A stretch of 12,995 bases of DNA, taken from the NCBI GenBank assembly GCA_047975295.1, contig JBKEDH010000188.1, positions 1 to 12,995 on the forward strand, given 5' to 3'. This DNA comes from JBKEDH01 sp047975295 (GTDB lineage: Bacteria > Bacteroidota > Bacteroidia > Flavobacteriales > Flavobacteriaceae). The notes beneath the pieces are model-generated. The model ran no database searches and was not told the origin of the DNA. It saw only the letters and a program-made list of their open reading frames with translations. This document shows, piece by piece, positions 1 through 6,267 of this stretch (positions are counted from its first letter, which is position 1; each line of letters opens with the position of its first letter). Position numbers and translations under genes: made by a program.

Positions 1-76
1 GTAACTCCCCTTCATTGTTTTTAATACGTGAAGCGCTTACCCAAAATGATAAGCTGAAGGAGGTTTGTGATTGCAT
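1..76 (-). CDS. Tyrosine recombinase/integrase, N-terminal fragment (runs off left edge)
   Basis: Reading the minus strand from an ATG at 76 gives 25 codons that stay open to the window edge. The peptide contains FSLSFWVSASRIKNNEGEL. This resembles the opening of Bacteroidetes phage-type integrases, whose N-terminal arm-binding domain usually begins with an F-S-I/L-x-F-W/Y motif, a basic stretch and then a beta-strand. A second in-frame ATG lies at 100 (eight codons upstream), directly preceded by TGA, so the start could be either. The catalytic core (R-H-R-Y) lies outside the window, so intactness cannot be judged. The gene points away from two tRNA genes, with the tRNA-Pro 3' end about 210-235 bases behind it, as in elements integrated at tRNA genes. 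The assignment rests on a short peptide, so it is probable rather than certain. Confidence 0.72.
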   Translation of the reverse strand, partial: MQSQTSFSLSFWVSASRIKNNEGEL

Positions 77-154
77 TGTTGTTGTCTTTTTGTTAAACAT
101 TCATTCAAGACGAAAGTCAAATCAACTATTTCAATTACAGTATTTTAAACATCT

Positions 155-209
155 ATTCGGTTTACATTTTTTGTATTTTGATAACTGTTAACCGAATTGT
201 TAACCCAAA
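155..209. repeat. Three copies of a 12-base repeat upstream of the integrase
   Basis: ATTCGGTTTACA occurs on the plus strand at 155-166. Its near-identical inverse, TGTTAACCGAAT, lies at 186-197 (11 of 12 bases match). A degenerate direct copy, TGTTAACCCAAA, follows immediately at 198-209. The first two therefore form an inverted pair and the last two a head-to-tail pair with a 12-base period. They sit between the tRNA terminator and the integrase start, where integrase arm sites, an excisionase site or a repressor operator would be expected. Which of these it is cannot be read from the sequence. Confidence 0.55.
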
Positions 210-248
210 TTAAACTATATTAATTCAATTCTTATGATAGTCTAAAAA

Positions 249-287
249 CTAAAAAACCTGATAATCATACGATTAACAGGTTTTTAG
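249..287 (-). terminator. Rho-independent terminator of the tRNA-Ser/tRNA-Pro transcript
   Basis: On the minus strand, AAAAACCTG pairs with CAGGTTTTT (252-260 with 277-285). An inner AATC/GATT stem closes on a four-base loop. The hairpin is followed by a T-rich tail (TTTTTTAGTTTTTAG). It begins about 23 bases downstream of the tRNA-Pro 3' end, fitting a terminator for the two-tRNA transcript. Confidence 0.75.
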
Positions 288-309
288 TAACAATTGATAT
301 GTTAAAAAG

Positions 310-384
310 TCGGGGTGGCAGGATTCGAACCTGCGACCTCCTGCTCCCAAAGCAGGCGCGATAACCGGGCTACGCTACACCCCG
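310..384 (-). tRNA. tRNA-Pro (anticodon TGG)
   Basis: The minus strand folds as a class I tRNA. The acceptor stem is CGGGGTG/CACCCCG with discriminator A at 310. The anticodon stem-loop CTGCTTTGGGAGCAG carries anticodon TGG, and the T-arm contains GGTTCGAATCC. No 3' CCA is encoded; the genome continues ACTTTTTAAC. It follows tRNA-Ser by 22 bases and shares its promoter and terminator. Its 3' end faces the integrase fragment, making it the likely attachment-site tRNA. Confidence 0.95.
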
Positions 385-406
385 AAAAGATTATCTTTAA
401 AAGTTG

Positions 407-490
407 CGGAGAGACTGGGACTCGAACCCAGGCAGCACTTACGCGCTGACAGATTAGCAATCTGCTCCGTTACCACTCCGGCACCTCTCC
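407..490 (-). tRNA. tRNA-Ser (anticodon GCT)
   Basis: The minus strand from 490 reads GGAGAGG at the 5' acceptor side and TCTCTCC plus discriminator G at the 3' side (last pair G-T wobble). The anticodon stem-loop AGATTGCTAATCT carries GCT, which reads AGC/AGT serine codons. A long variable arm (GCGCGTAAGTGC region) gives the 84-base class II length expected for tRNA-Ser. The T-arm is GGGTTCGAGTCCC. CCA is not encoded. It is the first gene of the tRNA pair. Confidence 0.95.
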
Positions 491-530
491 TAATTTATTC
501 TAATGAACGGATACTATAAATTAGCGGATG

Positions 531-561
531 CAAATGTAACTCTTACTTAATAACAACGCAA
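531..561 (-). promoter_or_regulatory. Bacteroidetes-type promoter of the tRNA operon
   Basis: On the minus strand there is TTG at 561-559, a 20-base spacer, and TACATTTG at 538-531. This matches the known flavobacterial sigma-A consensus of TTG, 17-23 bases, then TAnnTTTG. The -7 box lies about 40 bases upstream of the mature tRNA-Ser 5' end, which leaves a short leader for RNase P removal. It is the best full promoter match in the window. Confidence 0.75.
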
Positions 562-586
562 CTATTTTTTTGTTTTTTTTTAAATT

Positions 587-2635
587 TTATTCCGGATATT
601 CTATTCGTAAATGGTAAATGTTTGCTAACTTGTGTTTTAGCACTTTTTTTATGGCTTGTATTTCTTTAAATGTAATATTGGCATTTAAAAACTGTCCCTC
701 TTCAATTTGTTTGTTGATAATATTCTCTACAAAGGCCTCTATTTTGGTCGATGTAGGTTCTTTTAAACTTTTCGAAGCAGCCTCAATACTATCACACATC
801 ATTAAAATAGCGGTTTCTTTACTAAAAGGTTTAGGTCCCGGATAACTAAAATCGCTCCTGTCCGTATCGGGATTGTCCTTTTTATCTTTCATATAAAAAT
901 AATAAACCACACTTGTACCGTGGTGAGTACGTATAAAATCAATCAGCCTATCAGGTAAATTATTCTTTTTAGCTATTTCTATCCCGTCTATAACATGATT
1001 TATAATAATCTTGGCACTTTCTTTTGCCGACAGTTCATCATGCGGGTTAATTCCAGAGGTTTGGTTTTCGGTAAAATAGGTTGGATTTTTCATTTTACCA
1101 ATGTCATGATACAACGCCCCTACCCGAACCAGCATGGCATTGGCTCCTATTTCATTAGCAGAAGCTTCGGCCAAATTAGCGACATTTAACGAGTGATGGA
1201 ATGTTCCCGGTGCCTTATTGGACAACTCTTTTAAGAGTTTGGAATTGGTGTCCGAAAGTTCTAAAAGCGACACATCGGAGACCAGACCAAAAAGTTTTTC
1301 GTAAGCATAAATTAAAGGCTGCACAAATAGTGTGGCCAGACCACCCACTACAAACCAAATAAACATTTCCCATTTTATGGTCTCTACACTGCCTTCATGT
1401 ATTACCACAAAGGCAAAGTATGCTACAATATAAATAAGGGTGATTTGACCAACCGAAATAAACAAATTGGCACGCTTATAAAGTTCAGATACCGTTAAAA
1501 TGGTCACAATACCTGCTATAATTTGAAGAAACGTATATTCGTAACTATTTGGCACAATAAAACCCAGTAACAATACAGTAATAACATGGGTAAATAGCCC
1601 CAATCGCGCATCGAAAAAAGCTTTAAGTATAAGTGGTAAAATACAAATAGGAACTACGTAAATATATTTGGCATTATAGTTAACCACTAATGTTGTAAGT
1701 AAGGTAATTAAAAAAATATTGAAAAATATAAATGTTACCTTGGTATTATTATCAAAAGCTTCTTTTCTGTATTTTCTTAAAAAAAGCAGTAGCATTAACA
1801 GAGCCAGCGCCACCAGTAATGTATAGGCAAAAAGAATCCAGTTATAATTGGCTTCACTCCAAACTTGCGATTCATATTCGGCCTGCAAAGAGCTTAATAT
1901 TTGATATTTATCGCCTTCAATAACCTCTCCTTTAGAAATAATAAGCGTTTCTTTTTCAATACTTCCCCGTGTGTACGAAATTCCGTTTAAACCTTCCTGA
2001 AGGACTTTATTGGTAAACGATTTATCAAACGTAGCATTGGGCTCTATCAAATCAAAAAATAAGACTGTATAATTGGTTTTGTACGACAGTAAATCCTGCT
2101 TTACCAAAATATGGTCAATTACCGAAGTAACCTGATTAAGATTGGTTAAATTAGCATAAACACCATCCTTAACCTTTACCCTGCCCTGCAACAAAGCAAC
2201 AGTCCTGTTTTTGGCAAAACTATAATCTTCGCTTAAAACGCCATAATCGTATAATTCGGTTATAATATCCTGGCCAACGCGATAGAGTCTATCTATTTGT
2301 TTTCTATTGATCGAATCTGGAAACCTTTTAAAAAAATCTTGTTTATAAAGCTCAAAAACCTTTTCGACAACAAGGGTATCCAAATTAAAATAAAGAACGG
2401 CATTATCTTCTATTTGCTTTTTATCGGTAGTTATCTCTGTATCGGTTTTCTTTATGGCGAAATTAAACGGCGCATATAGATTTTCCGATTGCCAAGGTTT
2501 TCCTTTTTCAAAAGTATATTTAAACTTCCCACTTTTAGGATATAAATACACAATTAAAAAAGTGGTACAGACAAACAACAGCCCTTTATATATTAGAGAG
2601 TGGTTTTTGTAAAGTTTATTAATTAAATCTTTCAT
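587..2635 (-). CDS. 7TM-HD family phosphodiesterase, PgpH-like (probable c-di-AMP hydrolase)
   Basis: This is a 682-residue integral membrane protein. One N-terminal membrane segment (about 14-33) is followed by a large extracytoplasmic region (about 40-255, 7TMR-HDED type). Seven membrane segments span about 264-445, and a cytoplasmic HD hydrolase domain occupies about 470-650. Metal-ligand candidates are all present: HH at 480-481, HD at 510-511 in YHDIGK, HD at 532-533, H547, HH at 571-572 and D615. Members of this architecture, such as Listeria PgpH, cleave cyclic di-AMP, so a c-di-AMP role is inferred from family. I start at the ATG at 2635. A TTG seven codons upstream (2656) overlaps a -7 promoter box and is unlikely to be used. 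The gene is transcribed toward the tRNA pair and diverges from the thiolase gene. Its length and domain order are complete. Confidence 0.93.
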   Translation of the reverse strand: MKDLINKLYKNHSLIYKGLLFVCTTFLIVYLYPKSGKFKYTFEKGKPWQSENLYAPFNFAIKKTDTEITTDKKQIEDNAVLYFNLDTLVVEKVFELYKQDFFKRFPDSINRKQIDRLYRVGQDIITELYDYGVLSEDYSFAKNRTVALLQGRVKVKDGVYANLTNLNQVTSVIDHILVKQDLLSYKTNYTVLFFDLIEPNATFDKSFTNKVLQEGLNGISYTRGSIEKETLIISKGEVIEGDKYQILSSLQAEYESQVWSEANYNWILFAYTLLVALALLMLLLFLRKYRKEAFDNNTKVTFIFFNIFLITLLTTLVVNYNAKYIYVVPICILPLILKAFFDARLGLFTHVITVLLLGFIVPNSYEYTFLQIIAGIVTILTVSELYKRANLFISVGQITLIYIVAYFAFVVIHEGSVETIKWEMFIWFVVGGLATLFVQPLIYAYEKLFGLVSDVSLLELSDTNSKLLKELSNKAPGTFHHSLNVANLAEASANEIGANAMLVRVGALYHDIGKMKNPTYFTENQTSGINPHDELSAKESAKIIINHVIDGIEIAKKNNLPDRLIDFIRTHHGTSVVYYFYMKDKKDNPDTDRSDFSYPGPKPFSKETAILMMCDSIEAASKSLKEPTSTKIEAFVENIINKQIEEGQFLNANITFKEIQAIKKVLKHKLANIYHLRIEYPE

Positions 2636-2653
2636 CAAAAAAAATAAGTAAAC

Positions 2654-2661
2654 CAAATGTA
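2654..2661 (-). promoter_or_regulatory. -7 promoter box of the 7TM-HD gene
   Basis: TACATTTG on the minus strand matches TAnnTTTG and lies 18 bases upstream of the ATG at 2635. No clear TTG is seen at the expected -33 spacing, so this is a half-match. Its overlap with the alternative TTG start codon supports the downstream ATG. Confidence 0.5.
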
Positions 2662-2757
2662 ATAAAATTATGGGCTACTTGCCATTTTTATAAAAATGAA
2701 TGTTTCTATTTTCTGCTAAAAAATCATTAATTTCGCAACACTAAACGAGATCTAATT

Positions 2758-3936
2758 ATGAATAGAGAAGTTGTTATAGTGTCTGCCGTTAGAACGCCCA
2801 TTGGAAGTTTTATGGGTAGTTTATCTACGGTTTCCGCTCCTAAATTGGGAGCGATTGCCATAAAAGCCGCTTTAAAAAAAATCGATTTAAAACCGGAAAT
2901 GGTAAACGAAGTACTTATGGGACAGGTTGTACAATCCGGATCGGGACAGGCTCCCGCAAGACAAGCCGCCATTTATGCCGGAATACCGAATACCATACCT
3001 TGCACAACGGTAAATAAGGTGTGTGCCTCGGGCATGAAAGCCGTTATGCAGGCTGCCCAAAGCATTGCTCTTGGCGATAATGAAATTGTTATAGCAGGCG
3101 GTATGGAAAATATGAGCTTAATTCCACACTACATGCACGCCAGAACCGGCGTTAAGTTTGGTACGGCAACTTTGGCCGATGGTATGCAAAAAGACGGTTT
3201 AACAGATGCTTACAGCCAAGAGGCAATGGGTGTTAGTGCCGATGCTTGTGCAAATAAATACAATATTAGCCGAACCGAACAGGATACTTTTGCCATAGAA
3301 TCGTACAAACGCTCGGCAAAAGCTTGGGAAACCGGAAAGTTTAACAATGAAGTCACCCCCGTTGAAGTTCCTCAACGCCGTGGAGAACCTGTTATAGTTA
3401 ACAAAGATGAAGAATTTACCAATGTAAAAATCGAAAAAATACCGCAATTACAACCAGCTTTCTCCAAAAATGGCACGGTTACCGCAGCCAATGCTTCTAC
3501 CATTAACGATGGTGCTGGTGCTATGGTTTTAATGAGCAAGGAAAAAGCTGTCGAACTAGGATTAAAACCATTGGTAACCATTAAAAGTTATGCCGATGCC
3601 GCACATGAACCCGAATGGTTTACCACGGCACCAGCCAAGGCATTGCCTAAAGCTTTGGGCAAAGCCAACATAAGCCTAAACGATGTTGATTTTTTCGAAT
3701 TTAACGAAGCTTTTTCGATTGTAGGCCTTGTTAATATGCAACTTTTAGGATTAAACAGCAATAAAGTTAATGTTAATGGAGGTGCTGTTTCCCTAGGACA
3801 TCCGTTGGGCTGCTCGGGTGTTAGAATAATAATAACCTTAATAAATGTTTTGCAACAAAACAATGCCAAAATTGGTGCAGCAGCCATTTGTAACGGTGGT
3901 GGTGGTGCTTCTGCAATTGTTATAGAACGTAATTAA
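2758..3936 (+). CDS. Acetyl-CoA C-acyltransferase (thiolase, AtoB/ThlA type)
   Basis: This 392-residue cytosolic thiolase condenses two acetyl-CoA to acetoacetyl-CoA, or runs the reverse thiolysis. All catalytic elements are visible and fall at the classical Zoogloea thiolase numbers. The nucleophile Cys89 is in NKVCASGMK, Asn316 in NEAF, His348 in GHPLG, and the acid/base Cys378 in ICNGGGG. Length and spacing are those of the 390-residue biosynthetic/degradative thiolase family. Its physiological direction (mevalonate precursor supply, ketone/branched amino acid or fatty acid breakdown) cannot be decided from sequence. A weak -7-like TAATTTCG is at 2728-2735, 22 bases before the ATG, with no good -33. 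It is followed after 6 bases by the NlpC/P60 gene, so the two are probably co-transcribed. Confidence 0.95.
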   Translation: MNREVVIVSAVRTPIGSFMGSLSTVSAPKLGAIAIKAALKKIDLKPEMVNEVLMGQVVQSGSGQAPARQAAIYAGIPNTIPCTTVNKVCASGMKAVMQAAQSIALGDNEIVIAGGMENMSLIPHYMHARTGVKFGTATLADGMQKDGLTDAYSQEAMGVSADACANKYNISRTEQDTFAIESYKRSAKAWETGKFNNEVTPVEVPQRRGEPVIVNKDEEFTNVKIEKIPQLQPAFSKNGTVTAANASTINDGAGAMVLMSKEKAVELGLKPLVTIKSYADAAHEPEWFTTAPAKALPKALGKANISLNDVDFFEFNEAFSIVGLVNMQLLGLNSNKVNVNGGAVSLGHPLGCSGVRIIITLINVLQQNNAKIGAAAICNGGGGASAIVIERN

Positions 3937-3942
3937 ATTTTA

Positions 3943-4692
3943 ATGCAATACGGAATTTGTAATTTAAGCATTGTACCGCTTCGGCTTGAACCTTCAGACT
4001 CTTGCGAACTTATCTCGCAAGTGCTTTATGGTGATATTTTCAAGGTATTGGAACAACGTAAAAAATGGAGTAAAATAAGGATTGCTTTCGATAAATATGA
4101 AGGTTGGATAGACAACAAACAATATGTTGAAATTACCGAAGAACAATACAAACATTTAGAAAAAGCTCCCCAAAAACTGGTAGGCGATCTGGTTGAATTT
4201 ATTGAAGATACAAACCAACAGCTCTACCCGATTACCTTGGGAGCCTCGTTAAATGGACTTTCGCTTTTAAACCATAAACACGATGGCACCATCACAACGG
4301 GTAAAAATACAAAAGAGAATATTGTCAAAACATCGTTTCTTTATTTAAACACACCATATCTTTGGGGAGGTAAAACGCCTTTCGGCATTGACTGTTCCGG
4401 TTTTACGCAAATGGTTTACAAATTAAACGGTTATAAATTATTACGGGATGCCTCACAACAGGCCACTCAAGGAGAAGCTTTAAGTTTTATTGAGGAAAGT
4501 GAGGCTGGTGATTTGGCCTTTTTTGATAATAATGAGGGCATCATAACCCATGTAGGTATTATTATGGACAATAATTATATTATCCATGCCCACGGCAAAG
4601 TTAGAATAGACAGATTAGACCACTCCGGTATTTATAATGTGGACAAAAAAATACACACACATAAATTACGGGTCATTAAAAAAATTGTATAA
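3943..4692 (+). CDS. NlpC/P60 (C40) cysteine peptidase with N-terminal SH3-like domain
   Basis: This protein has 249 residues. The N-terminal ~60 residues look like a bacterial SH3 module (KWSKIRI...EGWID). The C-terminal part, from about residue 122, is an NlpC/P60 fold. The catalytic triad candidates are Cys151 in GIDCSGF, His203 in THVGI and His215 in IIHAHG. The family cleaves D-gamma-Glu-diaminopimelate bonds in murein peptides. The two-domain layout resembles YkfC and the Lysinibacillus endopeptidase VI group, which act on released peptides. There is no signal peptide (it opens MQYGICNLSIVPLRL), so a cytosolic murein-peptide recycling role is inferred rather than wall cleavage. It starts 6 bases after the thiolase stop with no Shine-Dalgarno sequence. 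Confidence 0.9.
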   Translation: MQYGICNLSIVPLRLEPSDSCELISQVLYGDIFKVLEQRKKWSKIRIAFDKYEGWIDNKQYVEITEEQYKHLEKAPQKLVGDLVEFIEDTNQQLYPITLGASLNGLSLLNHKHDGTITTGKNTKENIVKTSFLYLNTPYLWGGKTPFGIDCSGFTQMVYKLNGYKLLRDASQQATQGEALSFIEESEAGDLAFFDNNEGIITHVGIIMDNNYIIHAHGKVRIDRLDHSGIYNVDKKIHTHKLRVIKKIV

Positions 4693-4716
4693 AAGAAAAG
4701 AACTCAAAAATAAAAA

Positions 4717-4845
4717 GAGACTGTCTAAAAAATTATCCCTCCGAACAAGGTGAAACCTCCAAATTTTAACTTATTGTTTTTTAAGTTAATGAGATTTTTC
4801 ACTACCATTCAAAAATGACAAAATAATTATTTTTCAGACAGCCTC
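4717..4845. repeat. Inverted-repeat block: MITE/IS remnant or bidirectional terminator
   Basis: The left end GAGACTGTCTAAAAAATTAT (4717-4736) matches the inverse of the right end, GAGGCTGTCTGAAAAATAAT (4845-4826), with few mismatches. The flanking AGA/TCT extends the pairing. Inside is a second perfect stem, TTAACTTA/TAAGTTAA (4766-4773 with 4782-4789). The block fills the 178-base gap between convergent genes. It carries no open frame of use and is too short to encode a transposase. On the minus strand the closing stem is followed by TTTTTATTTTT, so it could also terminate sucC. On the plus strand the tail is TATATTTAT. No convincing target-site duplication is visible; ATAAAAA occurs on both sides (4710-4716, 4856-4862) but is low-complexity and off-register on the right. 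Confidence 0.6.
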
Positions 4846-4870
4846 TCTTATATTTATAAAAACGTTCTGC

Positions 4871-6061
4871 TTATGCCAAAACTTCCTGTACCTTATCTGC
4901 AGCTTCTTGAAATTCGGTAGCACTTAATACGTTTAACCCGGAATCGTCAATAAGTTTTTTGGCTATATCGGCATTTGTTCCTTGTAAACGTACAATAATA
5001 GGTACATTTATAGTTCCCATGTTTTTATAAGCATCTATTACGCCTTGTGCCACACGATCGCAACGTACAATACCTCCAAAAATATTTATAAGAATGGCTT
5101 TTACATTAGGATCTTTCAAAATAATTTTAAAGGCAGCTTCAACACGTGCGGCATCGGCAGTACCTCCAACATCCAAAAAGTTGGCAGGCTCTCCTCCTGC
5201 TTGCTTAATTAAATCCATGGTTGCCATGGCCAATCCGGCACCGTTTACCATACAGCCTACGTTGCCATCTAAATCCACGTAGTTCAATCCTACTGCTTTT
5301 GCTTCGACCTCAATAGGGTTTTCTTCTCTTAAATCTCTTAAATCGGCATAGTTTTTATGTCTGTAAAGGGCATTATCGTCAATCGTCACTTTTGCATCAA
5401 CAGCCATAATTTTATTGTCACTGGTTTTTAAAACCGGATTAATTTCAAACAAAGAAGAATCCGATTTTACATAAGCCGTATAAAGGCTGGAAACAAACTT
5501 GGTCATTTCCTTAAATGCCGTTCCCGACAACCCCAGATTAAACGCTACACGTCTGGCCTGAAATGGCAATAAACCAACAGTAGGGTCGATTTCTTCTGTA
5601 AAAATTAAATGAGGGGTTTCTTCGGCAACCGTTTCAATATCCATACCTCCTTCGGTAGAATACATAATCATATTGCGTCCCGTAGCCCTGTTTAACAAAA
5701 CGGACATATAAAATTCGCTAGTTTCGCTTTCACCCGGATAGTAAACATCTTCGGCAATTAGTACTTGATGTACTTTTTTTCCTTCGGCAGAAGTTTGAGG
5801 TGTTATCAAATTCATCCCTATAATTTGTCCGGCAAGTTCTTCGACCTCCTTTAAATTCTTGGCAAGCTTAACGCCACCACCTTTACCACGACCACCGGCA
5901 TGAATCTGTGCTTTTATAACATGCCAGCTCGTTCCCGTTTCCGAAGTTAATTGTTTTGCAGCCGCAACTGCTTCGTTAGCATTTTGGGCTACAATACCCC
6001 GTTGGATACGTACGCCAAAACTGCTTAATATTTCTTTACCTTGATATTCGTGTAAATTCAT
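4871..6061 (-). CDS. sucC: Succinyl-CoA ligase (ADP-forming) subunit beta
   Basis: This is a 396-residue cytosolic protein of the TCA cycle. With SucD it converts succinyl-CoA to succinate with substrate-level phosphorylation. It opens MNLHEYQGKE, as family members do, and contains an ATP-grasp domain in the first ~240 residues. The glycine-rich loop is GGRGKGGGV (56-64). Metal-ligand candidates are N208 in EINP and D222 in VDAKV. The C-terminal ligase domain has VNGAGLAM (272-279) and FGGIVRCD (328-335), the expected nucleotide/phosphohistidine interface. Length is normal. No sucD is adjacent: upstream lies the divergent lysA, downstream the inverted-repeat block. The subunits must therefore be encoded apart, which I believe is common in Bacteroidetes. 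Confidence 0.97.
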   Translation of the reverse strand: MNLHEYQGKEILSSFGVRIQRGIVAQNANEAVAAAKQLTSETGTSWHVIKAQIHAGGRGKGGGVKLAKNLKEVEELAGQIIGMNLITPQTSAEGKKVHQVLIAEDVYYPGESETSEFYMSVLLNRATGRNMIMYSTEGGMDIETVAEETPHLIFTEEIDPTVGLLPFQARRVAFNLGLSGTAFKEMTKFVSSLYTAYVKSDSSLFEINPVLKTSDNKIMAVDAKVTIDDNALYRHKNYADLRDLREENPIEVEAKAVGLNYVDLDGNVGCMVNGAGLAMATMDLIKQAGGEPANFLDVGGTADAARVEAAFKIILKDPNVKAILINIFGGIVRCDRVAQGVIDAYKNMGTINVPIIVRLQGTNADIAKKLIDDSGLNVLSATEFQEAADKVQEVLA

Positions 6062-6086
6062 AATTCGCTTAATGGTTTAAGAAGAG

Positions 6087-6094
6087 CAAATGTA
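6087..6094 (-). promoter_or_regulatory. -7 promoter box of sucC
   Basis: GTTACATTTGC on the minus strand contains TACATTTG, a match to TAnnTTTG, 25 bases upstream of the sucC ATG. The same ten-base core, GTTACATTTG, precedes the tRNA operon. No TTG is found 17-23 bases further upstream, so only the -7 element is supported. Confidence 0.55.
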
Positions 6095-6239
6095 ACCAAT
6101 CGTAATTACTTTTTCTAATATTTCGTGCCTAAAACCTTTTTTTGTTGATTTTTTTCTCTAAAACAAAAGTTAAATATTTAACATTATGTTTAATTTTTGT
6201 AATTTTCTATTTATTTATTTCATTTTGAATATAAAGAAA

Positions 6240-6247
6240 TATCTTTG
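6240..6247 (+). promoter_or_regulatory. -7 promoter box of lysA
   Basis: TATCTTTG matches TAnnTTTG and ends 20 bases before the lysA ATG, giving a very short leader. The nearest TTG upstream is only 12 bases away (6225-6227), shorter than the usual 17-23 spacing. The -33 element is therefore weak or absent. The rest of the 206-base sucC-lysA gap is A/T-rich with no other feature that I can see. Confidence 0.45.
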
Positions 6248-6267
6248 GCAAAAATTTTGAAAAAATT

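Noticed and set aside
564..580. T-rich stretch after the 7TM-HD gene as its terminator
   Set aside because: On the minus strand, which carries the gene, it reads as an A-run, and no stem precedes a T-run. Transcription may simply continue toward the tRNAs.
3588..3887. A 99-codon open frame antisense to the thiolase gene
   Set aside because: It is fully contained in a gene with all catalytic residues conserved and shows no promoter or family motif.
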